From positions 247,478 through 311,477 of the forward strand of contig JACGCN010000051.1 of the NCBI GenBank assembly GCA_014905825.1: DNA of 64,000 bases. The letters run 5' to 3'. The translations under genes and the position numbers were made by a program. The notes beneath the pieces were generated by a model. That model worked only from the letters and a program-made list of their open reading frames with translations, did no database searches and was not told the origin of the DNA. The stretch is from Lyophyllum atratum. Taxonomy: Eukaryota; Basidiomycota; Agaricomycetes; Agaricales; Lyophyllaceae. Every line of letters starts with the position of its first letter. Positions within the stretch are counted from its first letter, which is position 1. This document shows positions 9,662 to 23,099 of this stretch, in pieces.

Positions 9662-11611
9662 TCATGACCCATGACTGCCATCCGACCCGCGCAAGCCATA
9701 TTGAACAGTCCGCAGAAACGAATCAGGCAGCAAATGAGACTCCTCATCGTCGTCATCGTCAAGAACGCTCGGCGGCGAGTCGGGCCCTGGAAGCTTTGGC
9801 TCAATCGACACGGGAGTCACTGCAATTTTGGAAGTAGCGCGTGCCGCGCGGGCTGCGCGAGCCGCTCTTCGCCCTGCTTTGGTTGCTGTATTGATACGGG
9901 CAGGTGGGGACTTCTCTGGAGTAATTGGCAACTGCTCCTTAGAAAAATGCGGCCTCATGAAAGATGCTGAAGGAGGGGTGGAGGTGATGTACACCTCGGG
10001 AACAATGAGCGTGCGTGGAGGGCGAGCAGGAATTCGGAGTATGAATTTTTGAGGTGGAGTGATTGTCGTTGGCGTTTTTGGTGGGGTAGGGGGGAAAACG
10101 ACCTTCCGTCTCTTGGAAGCATGAGGGGGCGATGATGAAGCTTTAGGTTTCGTCTGTTTTGTGTGAGACTTAAGCAAGACCTTTGGCGTGGCCTCGTCCT
10201 TATCATGTGACAGCGTCCCCTCGTCCCGCTTTCTCTTCCTCTCCATGGCAAGTTCTTTCGCCGTCGTCTCCCGCTCAATCTCTTCTTGCAGCATCCCGGC
10301 GAATCCTTGCGCATCTCCCTGTATCCACGCGTCAAATACACTCTCCCATTCACGGGTTGGCACTGGGAAATCGAGGTTGAGATATATCGCCTTCATAGAT
10401 GGCTCTTCGTCGTTCGGAGGCGATGGTGCAGGACTAGACGTGCTGCTGGAGGACCCAGACCCGCGCGAGCGGACAGCTTTGGCAAACTCCCGCACCATGC
10501 GCTTAGTACCTGGCACCCGAAGACTTGTTCCCACCACCAGAAGGAGATCAGCCCCGCTCCGACCCTTCCCCTTCGACGAGCCAATCAGATCCTTCTGAAC
10601 TACCTCTCCAACTCCCTCTCCGTCCTTGTGCGCCTCGTTGTACAGGACAACGCTGGGTCGAAGCTTCCCAATCCCTCTAGCCCGCTTTCCTATCAACTGA
10701 CGCGTCTCTTCCATCGATGTACATTCTGGGCATTGGGGTGGCTGACCCGATGTAAGTGAAGGCAAATGTTCTTCCAGGGGGTAGGAGCAGTTGCAAATCT
10801 GGCAGTGCAGTGATCGGAGGGTGCCATGTAAGGGAATACACCTCGGCGGCTCGCCGGGGGGAGAAAGAAGCCTGCTGTCAGATGGTGACGGTTCTTTGAT
10901 GTTGCAGACGGGTTCGGATACTGTGATCATCGCTTTGGAGCGGCTCTTGCATCGTTTGCCTTCGTATTCAGGTACTCCAAATGAAAGGCCACATTTTTCC
11001 TCAATGGCATCGATATTCTGAGTGTAGACCCTGAGTAGCTTCCCCCGGTCATCGAGAGCCCGAAGGATATTGTGGAAGGCAGTCGGTTGGGCGGCTTGGG
11101 AGAGACCCCAGAGCTGAGCAATCATCTGGCAAAACATGGCTGTGGTGTGTTCCGACTGTAAACATCAAATTAGAGGGGGTCGCTAGGATTCAGAGAGTGT
11201 GGGCCACGCGGAGAACGTGCATCCATTGCATTCGGCGGGCTAAGAAGACCCAAACAGAGCAGAATCGAATTGTTTCTCTCACATTGAAGACCGAAGCATC
11301 GAACAAGTCTTTCCCAGACGCCAGCGCCTCTCGCGGGTTGTCTCGTTTCAGTGTTTTGAACAGACCTTCCGACGACCTGAAATCGGGGATCCCAGCTTGT
11401 ACAGATATTCCAGCACCTGTCGCAGAGTTAGAACCATCGTATAGGAGATGAAAAAAGGATGAAACATGCCACAGATAACCACAATCCTCTTCGCCTTGAG
11501 GATAGACCTGATTACCCTCGAAATCTGAGTTCGCGAGTCCGCGCATTCTGCAAGAAAGGACGGTGATGCTGGTAGGGGTGTGTCCCCCACCAATGGCAGG
11601 AAGAGAGTCAT
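9662..11611 (-). CDS. NAD-dependent protein deacetylase, Hst3/Hst4-like sirtuin
   Basis: Class I sirtuin; Hst3/Hst4 relatives deacetylate histone H3 Lys56 in the nucleus. Exons are 11611-11470, 11416-11283 and 11155-9662, about 589 residues. The NAD-binding motif GAGISVQAGIPDFRS is rebuilt across an intron with a GC donor (GCATGT). Other motifs are YTQNIDAIEEKCG, the catalytic LHGTLRSLHC, two zinc-binding pairs (CQIC and CPEC), PSVVLYNEAH, and LLVVGTSLRVPG. The core contains an insertion rich in Lys/Ser/Pro after EKCGLSFGVPEYEG. A long C-terminal tail follows, with basic segments (HASKRRKVVFPP, likely nuclear targeting) and an Ala/Arg run (AGRRAARAARAA), ending acidic. The start at 11611 (MTLFLPLVG) was chosen for similarity to short sirtuin N-termini; an ATG at 11689 in the same frame is possible. 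Confidence 0.88.
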
Positions 11612-13801
11612 CTGTGCACCCTCGAGAGTGACAGATGGTTGTGAAGAGACAAGGTGCTCGAACCAGCCTTCCAAAAAGGGAATCCACACAGAAACACGCT
11701 GTGGCGCGGGAATTTGTTTTCGGTTAGATGACCTCTAGGATCTGAGACAATGATGACAGCCATCATGATCTTACTCGAGTATACTAATCGCAGTCTGCAG
11801 AATAATGCTCGACTACATAGGCTCGACTACATTCCAACACTGAAAATTCTCAGATCATTTCTTGCCACTGGCGTCTGATGCTAGTCGAAGGCACCAGGGA
11901 CTTTCGATAGGCAGTGACAAGGCAGTGAATAATTTCAAGTCCCACTCGCAACGGCATGATATTCCAACGATTTATCAGGTACGTGGGATAAACGATCCTT
12001 CAAGTTGCAATATTGGATTTTCTCTCCTCGGGAACGTTCTTCTGCCCCTCTGGGTTCCACGTCTTCCGTACTTTTTGCAAGTAAACGTAACCCGGGGCTG
12101 AGCTGCGTAGATAGTACTTCCTCCGACGGACCGCAACGCTCGTTCCATGGTTGTTTGCCTATGAGGGACTTTATTAACACTTACAAGCATGTACAAAACC
12201 TTAAAATTACTTTTCGAGTCATCAACGTGAACTTGAGGCAAGCATATCTGAATATTTGAATGTCTACGCATTGTTGTCTGGCCGTTTGACTAGGCCCGTC
12301 CCAAGAGAATTTCCGGTGAACTGCTGCGCTGTAGCATCCCTTGTATGGAGAGGGAGCGTGTTTGTGAGTCCTCCCAATCGTTGACCCCGCCTTTGATGTC
12401 ATTTTGAGTTCCTTTAAGATATCGACTCCCAGGACAGACCTTTCCGACACTTGCATCTATTTCTGTTAGGTATAGTCAAGGTATATTCCACCACATCGGT
12501 CGCAACAGTTTTTATCTCAGGAAGTACTGTGATGACTTTTTCTGTTCGTCTGCGAACGATTTGACGATCGCGATGTGTATCATCATCTCCCGAGGAGCGC
12601 ATCCTCTCACCGCTTGAAAGGACCTGCAGGCCCAGTCTATCTTTGTCGGAATTCTGCGCTTGTGCGTACGATCGAACGCGTTTAGCACACGCACTCTTGC
12701 GGTCCTTGCGCTCGGATTTCACTCTCATTCCCTAACTGAAGCAAATGAACTTGAACAGCCCGCGCGTCATCCAAGGTTTGACGGTAATCTATCTGTTTTC
12801 AGTCGCAACTTTCTACTCTGGCTGGATTTGGCAACTCGACGTCTTGTCGGATCTTCTGCTGGTCCTTCCTCTGCATGCGGCGGCGCCAGTTGCTGGATCT
12901 TGTCTTCTCCTACGCCCGTGCCGAGTGAAGCTTCAGCCACACGAAGACCACGCTCAACTCATGCTCAGTTATCCGGGCAGCGAAGCAAATCCTTGAGGCG
13001 ACCTATCTATGAATGCCCTTCATCTCGAATTACATTAGAAATCGAGAAACCCTTCCATAATGTGCCGCGATGATTCCGTGCCCTCGTGCGAAACTCGGGT
13101 GGGGAGGGGACTGCCGCATGCGCGACAACAGGCTGACCGGAATGGAATAAACGGACCCGTGACTAGTTGCCTTATACCTTCGCCGAAATAAAATAACAGG
13201 CCAATTTCCGCCTCTCAAGGACGGCGCGAAAACATGCGATAGGTCCGAGGCACCCATCAGTTGCGGAAACACGCACTGCTATTCCCCTATCCGTCGACTG
13301 ACACGGAAATAATCTCAAGAGGTTCTCCGTGTTCGATCATCGCATTCAAAATCCTGCTGCTGTGTGTCTTCTGACTTGATCAATACATTTCCCCGTCTTG
13401 ACGATTTGTGGTAGCTGATCCCTCACGGCTATGTCCATCTGTCGCGTTTGACAGCAACCCCAATTCGCCTTCCCATACCGCGAGAATGTACATCTAAGGA
13501 CTAGAGGACTTCCCGATTGAAATCATTAACCAGTCCGAAGCTCGCACCCAGGAGCCCCTTCCATTCATGTAGGCTGTCAAGCTATTTTACGTCTCGCAGA
13601 CATGCGGCCCTGTTTTTTCGAGACCATCACATTCCAATGTCAGCACTTTGGGCGCATGTCTCTTTGTATTAGCCTTGTTCGGTACACGGTAAAAGCGAAG
13701 GGTCGTGCTCAATTACCTCAAGACCGTAGACATTTACAAGGGCCCCCAAACTCTTTTCCTTTCGCGCTAGAGATCTCTCCTGTCTCGATACGACTCCGAG
13801 G
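11612..13801. other. 2.2-kb region without recognised gene
   Basis: Beyond the sirtuin promoter there is no conserved domain. A minus-strand frame at 12414-12728 (about 104 residues, Arg/Lys-rich) and a plus-strand frame at 12745-12996 with one hydrophobic stretch are open but unsupported. Confidence 0.45.
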
Positions 13802-14087
13802 GGAGTTGGCCCTTCTCTTCCTATGCATCGTGTTTGCGCTGTCCACCGTTATCTGCACCTCGTACATCTGTGGCAAGATGATCCACAACCCCCTTCACGG
13901 GGCGTGGCTTCACGAGACTCCTTATGTCGCTCTCTTCCGTATCTGGAGTTGGCCCTTCTCTTCCTATGCATCGTGTTTGCGCTGCCCACCGTTATCTGCA
14001 CCTCGCACATGTGTGGCAAGATGATCCACAAACCCTCTTCTCGGGGCGTGGCTTCACAAGACTCCTTCCCTCGCTGTCTTCCGTATC
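13802..14087. repeat. Direct tandem duplication, two 143-bp copies
   Basis: Copy 1 runs 13802-13944 and copy 2 13945-14087. Both begin GGAGTTGGCCCTTCTCTTCC and contain TGGCAAGATGATCCACAA and GGGCGTGGCTTCAC. They differ at scattered bases (for example TGTCCACC versus TGCCCACC). Because 143 is not a multiple of three, the copies read in different frames, so a coding role is unlikely. Confidence 0.85.
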
Positions 14088-14714
14088 TGGATTCCTCACT
14101 TGTTGGAGCTTAATCTGGTGTCGCCTGTTCTATGACTATGAGGGCTTCATCCTCCCCCATTCTGCCAGGCCTGTGAATCCAAGACCAACATCCTTCAATG
14201 GGCGCCTGTCTTCTAAACAAATGATCATTAAGCGCCCTATCATCCCTTCGCTTGTTTTCTAACACGGGTAGTGATACGCGTGCTTGCACACCGATCAGGG
14301 TGTGAAAGGAACTGTTCGAATGACATGCGGCTTCCGCGGGACCGATCTACCTCTTACGCGTATCTAGGCTCTCACTTGGGTGACTTGGGTCTGGGTCTAT
14401 AGAAAATCTATACATCTCTTTCAGAGTGTGCGGGCACCATCTGGAAATTTGTCGTCTATGTATGTAGAACTCGTTGTGATGTGAGTGATCCAGTGCTCCA
14501 CAACGAGTCCGATGCAGTGACTTAGGAAAACCTATGCGATCTTTCCGCGACGCCCATTTGATTGCCAAATAAGATCTTTAGACCTCGGCTATATAGAAGC
14601 TACGTCACTATCGTACACTTGTCGTCAAGAAATATCAAAGTAGAGTTGCACATAACGAAATCGAAGTATCTGTAAGACTAGCCCCCGAACTCGACTTGGA
14701 AGAATATTAACGGC
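14088..14714. other. Intergenic, no gene seen
   Basis: Sequence between the tandem duplication and the 3' end of the next gene; only short unsupported open frames. Confidence 0.45.
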
Positions 14715-15311
14715 TTATTTTCTGTCCTTCCAAGCGTCTAAACCCTTCTTCGAAAACTCTCCTGCGACATCGCCGTCCGGCTGAGGGTTTCTCTCGGTCG
14801 GAGTCGACTGGGGGGGTAAGGTGCCTTGCTTGTCCATCAGACCTAAACCGCCTTCACTTCCCTCGCCCATGTGACCCGGCGCCTTGGCATATCTCACTGC
14901 GGCGCTCGCGCCTACTCCGCCTGGGTGCGTTGGGACTGTGCGGATCGTTTGTTCGTGTGCGTGCGGGGAGGAACTGGTGGAACTGACCTGAGCTCCACTG
15001 GCGGGCGCCTCCGTCGCCGCGAAATTGATATATGGCGATGACGTAGGGTAAGCGCCTGATGGCACTTCATAGAATTTGGAGGACACGTCGGGTTGTGAGA
15101 CGACGTATGTGCGCGTTCCGGAGAGCGGCTCTGGTGAGTGGTCGGACTGCTTCTCGTATACAGCCGACGGGTGTGGGTGTGTCGGCGACGTTAGAGGGGA
15201 GTTACCCAATGCGGCGAAGGGTGAGTGGAATGAGCGAATAGGGGCAGAGGGACGGAACGGGCGTGCAACGACATGGGCCTTCTTCGAGACGAAGCGGAAA
15301 GCGGTAGACAT
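14715..15311 (-). CDS. Small putative mitochondrial protein, unknown function
   Basis: A single-exon gene of 198 residues. The N-terminus MSTAFRFVSKKAHVVARPFR is rich in Arg, Ser and Ala with no acidic residues, as expected for a mitochondrial targeting peptide, and RSFHSPF could mark the cleavage area. The middle holds TYVVSQPDVSSKFYEVPSGA and PYINF; the second half is Ser/Pro/Gly-rich, and the protein ends AGEFSKKGLDAWKDRK. No known domain is recognised and no membrane segment is visible. The composition and codon pattern look like a real gene, and the short C-terminal KKGLDAWK motif would be the best handle for a family search. Confidence 0.65.
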   Translation of the reverse strand: MSTAFRFVSKKAHVVARPFRPSAPIRSFHSPFAALGNSPLTSPTHPHPSAVYEKQSDHSPEPLSGTRTYVVSQPDVSSKFYEVPSGAYPTSSPYINFAATEAPASGAQVSSTSSSPHAHEQTIRTVPTHPGGVGASAAVRYAKAPGHMGEGSEGGLGLMDKQGTLPPQSTPTERNPQPDGDVAGEFSKKGLDAWKDRK

Positions 15312-15976
15312 TATTGTGGGCGTTGTGGTACGTGGTGGTGGTGTTGGAGAGAAGTGGGCTGATGCTGCTATGGGAAAGAATCGTTCGTTATAAAGTCCTC
15401 ACTTCGGCGGTGGGAATCCTGGGGTAATGTGACCCATCGTCACCTATCGTCACGCTTGACTGTCACTCACCTCAAATCGAACGTTCACTCGTCTTCTTTC
15501 CTTGGCAATCGTCCAGCGTAGGAAGAGACCCTTCCCCATTTGCGGGGTTCCCACTTCTTCCCATCGCAGGATAGAGGAGAGCAAGTCCTGGCTTCAGAGC
15601 GAGAAAGTGAGACAGCCCTGCTCTTGTTGCCTAAAGGGGAATGCAATTTCAAACTTGACAGAGTTAAATTAGCGGACGACCGTTCGGGTTATTGGCCGAC
15701 AACCGTTGATGGCGGCTAAGTCGTCGCCTGGAACCATTATTTACGACTGGGCGCCGAGTATGCAAGATATGGGTCGATGGCTATCATCGTACGTTATGTG
15801 CACAAGCAGTGATAAATCGGTTCACTCCGTGCTCTTATCAGGTTAATCCGAAAGTCTCCGGCACAGAGTACGGTTTTTCCAACGTGGAACACGCGTGATT
15901 ATATAGCTTCTTGGTAATGGTGATACAACATCTAGTACTACAACATTGATATTGTTTAGCGTAACGTATGCTGTGG
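15312..15976. other. Intergenic, no gene seen
   Basis: Holds the promoter of the putative mitochondrial protein and the 3' flank of the PFK-2 gene, both on the minus strand. Confidence 0.45.
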
Positions 15977-18479
<2,503 letters not shown>

Positions 18480-19099
18480 GCCAACAAGATAAGTAACGAA
18501 TGAAGATGAGGATAAGATCCAACGTGTCTGGACCCTGCAGGCTGAGTCTCAGAGGGAATTTTGGGCGCGTCTCCAAATAACCTGGGGTCACGTGCTCTAC
18601 GAGTCAAAGTTATCGGAAAGCTATCGCGTTGCTGCGCACGCAGTGTCTGTACCACGGTCCGCGCTAACAGGTACATTACGGTTATCAGCTGAAAGGATCG
18701 GCATTATTGATGAGCTAGATAATACAATTGGATGAGAGCGAAGTGAATTAAGATAAGTCGAGCGTGAATACGAGTTTCGTGAACGAGGGCACTAAGGGAG
18801 TGATACGATGAGAGATTGCATCATGAGCGCAAGCAAGAATCTGGATATACGACGACGAGAGGGGTATCAGAAGACCCCCCCTAGAAGGAGGGAATGGAGG
18901 GAATGGATGGTAAGGGAATGAATGACGATGTCTCGATTAGATGAGTGTTGGAACGTTGCAATTGTCGTGAGTCTACCAGCAGAACTTGTATCATCGCGTC
19001 AGTTCCAAGCAAGCGATATAAGGATTTCAGGACATACTGATCATTAAATAATCCGTGAGGCTATAACCAGTTACGCCTCGAAAATCAGTGAAAACCAAG
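18480..19099. other. Intergenic with G/A-rich low complexity
   Basis: Contains the promoter of the PFK-2 gene. Around 18885-18935 there is a G/A-rich stretch with repeated GGGAATG units. No gene is supported. Confidence 0.45.
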
Positions 19100-21579
19100 T
19101 TATGTTCGACAGCAGAACGCGGCCCAGAAGCCACGTCTGCGTCCATGGCCGCCATCCTCATCCTGCTCACCAACCCTTTGCATCTGCTCCCGATCATACA
19201 CTCCCATACCTCTCGCACCGAGGTCTCTAGGAGCAGTGCCAGCCGTTGTGGTATCTCGGGAATTCGTGCCGTTTTTGGGCTGGGCCTGACCGTACAAGTA
19301 CGTGTCAGATCCATTGAGATGCATACCATTGGGAGTTCCATTCACCCCTGCGTTCGGAGAATGGCGACCATACGCACCGGCCTGAGAGCGATAGCCATTG
19401 GGGGTGGGGGCAGTAGCGTATGGATGTGGTGGGGCGAGACCCGCATTAGCTACTGCACCAGCGTCTTGTTGGCGTTGGCTTACACGGCGAGTAGTAGGAG
19501 CAAGAGGCTGAACGCTGCCGATATCCCGGTTCGAGGTGCCTCGCTCTCCACCCGTCCTCCGAGCACCTTTGACATGCGCCGGTGCAGGGCTGAGGACGAG
19601 TGGTGTTGACGGTGTGACATTGTCTTGAACCTGTCGCGATGCCCGCCGGTGGGCGCCATGATCCCGGTCTCGTCGATGATCCCGGTGGGGAGTAGCGGGT
19701 GATGCGGCAGCATGGGCCTGAGCGAGGAGCGATGACGGAGTCTGAATGGTTTTTAAAGATGAACATAACCGTGATCAAACGAAGACGTACATTGCCAGCC
19801 TCCCAACCCTTGCCACCATTGAGTAGCATCCAGTCGAACACACCATCTTCAGCTTCTCCCAACGTCTTCAAGACTTTGGTAAAAAGTTCCCTAAGGAAAT
19901 CGTAGTCGGGTGTCTCCTCGAAGCCAAGTTTCCGAACATAGTTCATATATATCGAGAACTCCTCTACAACATCGGAAGGTCAGTGATAGCAGATGTTTGA
20001 CCGCGGGCGAGTCTCACCAGGGAACCCTTCACACAACTCGTTGATCGGTGTTGTTTGCTTTTTCTCTCCGATCTTCTCGTACTTTTGCTTGTTGGTGGCC
20101 GCCCTCAAGCCTTGCCAAGGAAGCCCACCTCGCAAGAAGTACATGAACACATGTCCAAGAGATTCCAGGTCGTCTCTTCTCGACTGCTCTCGACCGAGGT
20201 GGGTGTTGATCGACATGTAGCGAGCTGTGCCGGATAACGACTTGCGTTCGCGATAAGGGATGTGCACTTTGGTCTTCGGGTCCCGATAATGCTTCGCCAT
20301 TCCGAAGTCTGATGATACGAACGTTAGTTACAAGCGAACAACACATAGACGACCAGGCGAAAGCACTGCAAGATCTCTCACGGTCAGTTTATCGTGAAGA
20401 ACTAGGGCAATGAGATCGCCCCGTACGCAGACAGAGCCGAACTATGGGGAATGAACGTGTCGGAAAGAAATACATACCGATAACATGGATTGTATTCGCA
20501 GTTTTCGTCCCAGGAACCCCGATCAAGAAGTTATCGGGCTTGATGTCACGATAAATTAACGACTTCTCGTGGATGGCTTGTACACGCGTGACCTTAGATC
20601 AACAGAAGAAAGTTAGCTGGTTCTGTGAATTGGTGAAGAGGGAAGTAGGAGTGGCAAGCCTCCACCGCCGGCATCCACGGAGTTCATTATGTCAATGACA
20701 CGCTTGGTGGACTTGTCTGTGGTGCTGACGTATCGGCACGCAATGGGAAAGATTGCTTACCATTTGTCTCGCTGCCATACAGACGGTCTTGATAGTGAAC
20801 TTCCGCCCGCACATGTCGAATAAATCTTCCAGATTTGGGCCCAGAAGGTCAATGACCAGAACGTTGTGCAATCCTTCTTGTCCGAAATGGTGGACCTGTG
20901 GTACTCCGGCTTAATATCAAGTGGGCGGATGCAACGACAGGGGAAGCAGATATCGTCAGCATCCAGACCTGGCCATGGGAGTCGCTGGTGACTTACGTGT
21001 TCCATTCAATGTCCTGTATGACCGAAATTCGTCTCGCAGTTGGGGAGCGTCGGACTTGCGTGGTTCCTGCAAAGCTTTGTTCAGGATCAAGTCAAAATGA
21101 TGGAAGGTAAATCGACGGACAAACTTGATCGCTACAGGTGTGTTGGAAAGCATTTTGCTTCCTGAAGGTGGAAGAACATCGTAAGCAACAAGTCTTGTGA
21201 CGTGGATCGAGGAAGACGATGAAGAGTTGTGTCGGAGCAGCAGACTAAACACCCCTTGAGGAATTCAGCCGACATAGCAACCATAGCCACAGCCACGGGT
21301 AGGCTTCCCATGAGCTGTACGGCCAGCGCGACATGGTTTGGAAACGAGACAAATAGTTTCAACACTGTCTCCGCTGGCACATATGCCCACTTTCCCAAAA
21401 CGCTCCACTATGGGTCCACGACATTCCTAAGCCAAACGGCACGCACCCTCGAAGACTACACCAAAAGATCCTTCGCCAATCTTCTTCCCGACGCGGAAGT
21501 GGTTTCCGACGATGCCATTGGAGGTCGCAGACTGAGAAGGGTGTGAAGAGGAGGATGCTATGACATGGGGGGTGGCCAT
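19100..21579 (-). CDS. Casein kinase 1, membrane-anchored Yck-type
   Basis: Ser/Thr kinase of the CK1 family. The start [15 protein letters not shown] at 21579 leads into [20 protein letters not shown] (glycine loop), [20 protein letters not shown] (catalytic Lys), [20 protein letters not shown], and [13 protein letters not shown] (catalytic loop). Then come [15 protein letters not shown], the CK1 signature [20 protein letters not shown], and [20 protein letters not shown]. The C-terminal domain continues [20 protein letters not shown] and [13 protein letters not shown] Pro/Ala/Asn-rich tail ends [13 protein letters not shown]; the near-terminal Cys pair resembles the palmitoylated end of yeast Yck1/2, implying plasma-membrane anchoring. 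The intron after exon 1 (21446-21162) is 285 nt, far longer than the others. Roles in nutrient sensing and endocytosis are inferred from the family. Confidence 0.92.
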
Positions 21580-23040
21580 ATTTGAAGGAGTTTAACGGGG
21601 AGAGGCGCCAGTCCAGAGATATATATCACGACAAGTGGACTGGGGAGCCGTGAGCCACCAAGGCAAAAGGAAAAGGAATTTGGGGAACGATGTACACTTT
21701 GACCAGTCCGACTGGCGGACTTCAATTTTTTACGATGGCACGTGCTGGTCGGTCGGCACAGCCCGAACAATTCACCGGAAACTCCTTGAAGTTCTTCGCT
21801 TTCGGCCTCGTTGTCGTCGCTCCCTGCGCCTTCATTCCACCCGTCGCTGCTCTTACGTGTCCTCATAGAATACGGACCCCTTCCTCGTGCCAGCCCCGCT
21901 TTTTCTCTCGATCCAAGCCGTCTGCCCAGCATTTAACCCTGCTATTGTTCCTAGGGGTTTTGTTACCACGCTCATCCCTGCAGTTACCCCTCCTGTTCAT
22001 GATCTTACCATGGGATCTGTCTGGTGGCGCCTACGAGGCTTACCCAGGGGCCAGAGGTTATCGGACAAAGCAACCCACCTGTACCGGATCCGACCCTGCC
22101 ATCGATAGGGGGTCGGGGCGATGTTGGCACAGCATCATGGCAGACACTCCAATTTTGAAAGCACACCTATAGCTCGCTTTGTCGTAAACACCGGCATCTC
22201 ATCACCCTTGCACACATGATGTGAATCGTCCTACCTTAATTAATGAAGAAGTACGATCTCGCAACGGAAGGTGATCACTCAGAAGAAACGTTCTGCCCTT
22301 TCTCACAAGTCACGATCGCCCAATAATAGAACCTGTGTAAATGTCCAGGGTCTGTATGCTTCACCTTCGCACACCCTTATCCAACGCTTTCCGCATGTTT
22401 AGATCTGGCCAGCGCCAATTATATTAGCGCCTGCCGAGCGCTTCAGCAAGAGCGAATGAAGCCTCACACATCTCGGACGGCCACCTTTTTCTCTCTGGGT
22501 CCTCCACCAACGTTGCAAATTAGCGAAGTTAAACGAAAGGGATGAATTGATGAACGAAAGAATTCGAGAAGCATTTATCTTCAAGACCTCGTTTGGCGAA
22601 GCTAAGTATCAAGGGATTCCACTTGAAGGAGAGAGACAGAGATCATCTCTCATGGTCCGGACCATACAGATGATCTGCATATCCAAAATCGCGTTGTTAA
22701 CATTGCGAATTGTAGATCTTTGTACCATGTGGTCGTAGTGCACATGGAATATCTTTGCCAAGTGCTTTCCCCTCTCTATCAGAGTCTATCAGCACCTCTC
22801 CAAACCTTCCCGACCCCATACGCGCGCACGTGATGGCCGCGCCCTCTGTTAAGACAATCTATAGACAAGCGAAGCATTGCCAAGTCCACTCCTTCGCCAT
22901 CCAACCTCCCTGAGGACGAATGGTACGGTGAATACGTAAAGCGAAGTTGTACATGGGCACCGTCTGCCAAGCCCTCTCTAGTCGCTTTTGCTGACAGCAG
23001 CACTTGCTCAACCAACGAAAGGATCACTCTCTTGCCCACC
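21580..23040. other. 1.5-kb region without recognised gene
   Basis: Divergent upstream regions of the casein kinase (minus) and the M28 peptidase (plus). Open frames such as 21690-22172 are Pro/Ser-rich and lack any motif. Confidence 0.45.
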
Positions 23041-23047
23041 TATAAAG
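23041..23047 (+). promoter_or_regulatory. TATA box of the M28 peptidase gene
   Basis: TATAAAG lies 59 bp upstream of the peptidase ATG, a sensible distance for a fungal TATA element. Confidence 0.5.
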
Positions 23048-23099
23048 CGCGCCTCAGAAATCAACCCGCATTGTCAGCCTCCCGCCGGTCACCCCTACC

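Noticed and set aside
12414..12996. Two open frames (minus 12414-12728, plus 12745-12996) in the gene-poor region
   Set aside because: One is Arg/Lys-rich and the other has a single hydrophobic stretch, but neither shows conserved blocks or a supported exon structure.
13602..14262. Overlapping plus-strand open frames through the 143-bp duplication
   Set aside because: The unit length shifts the frame between copies, so the two copies do not encode a repeated peptide.
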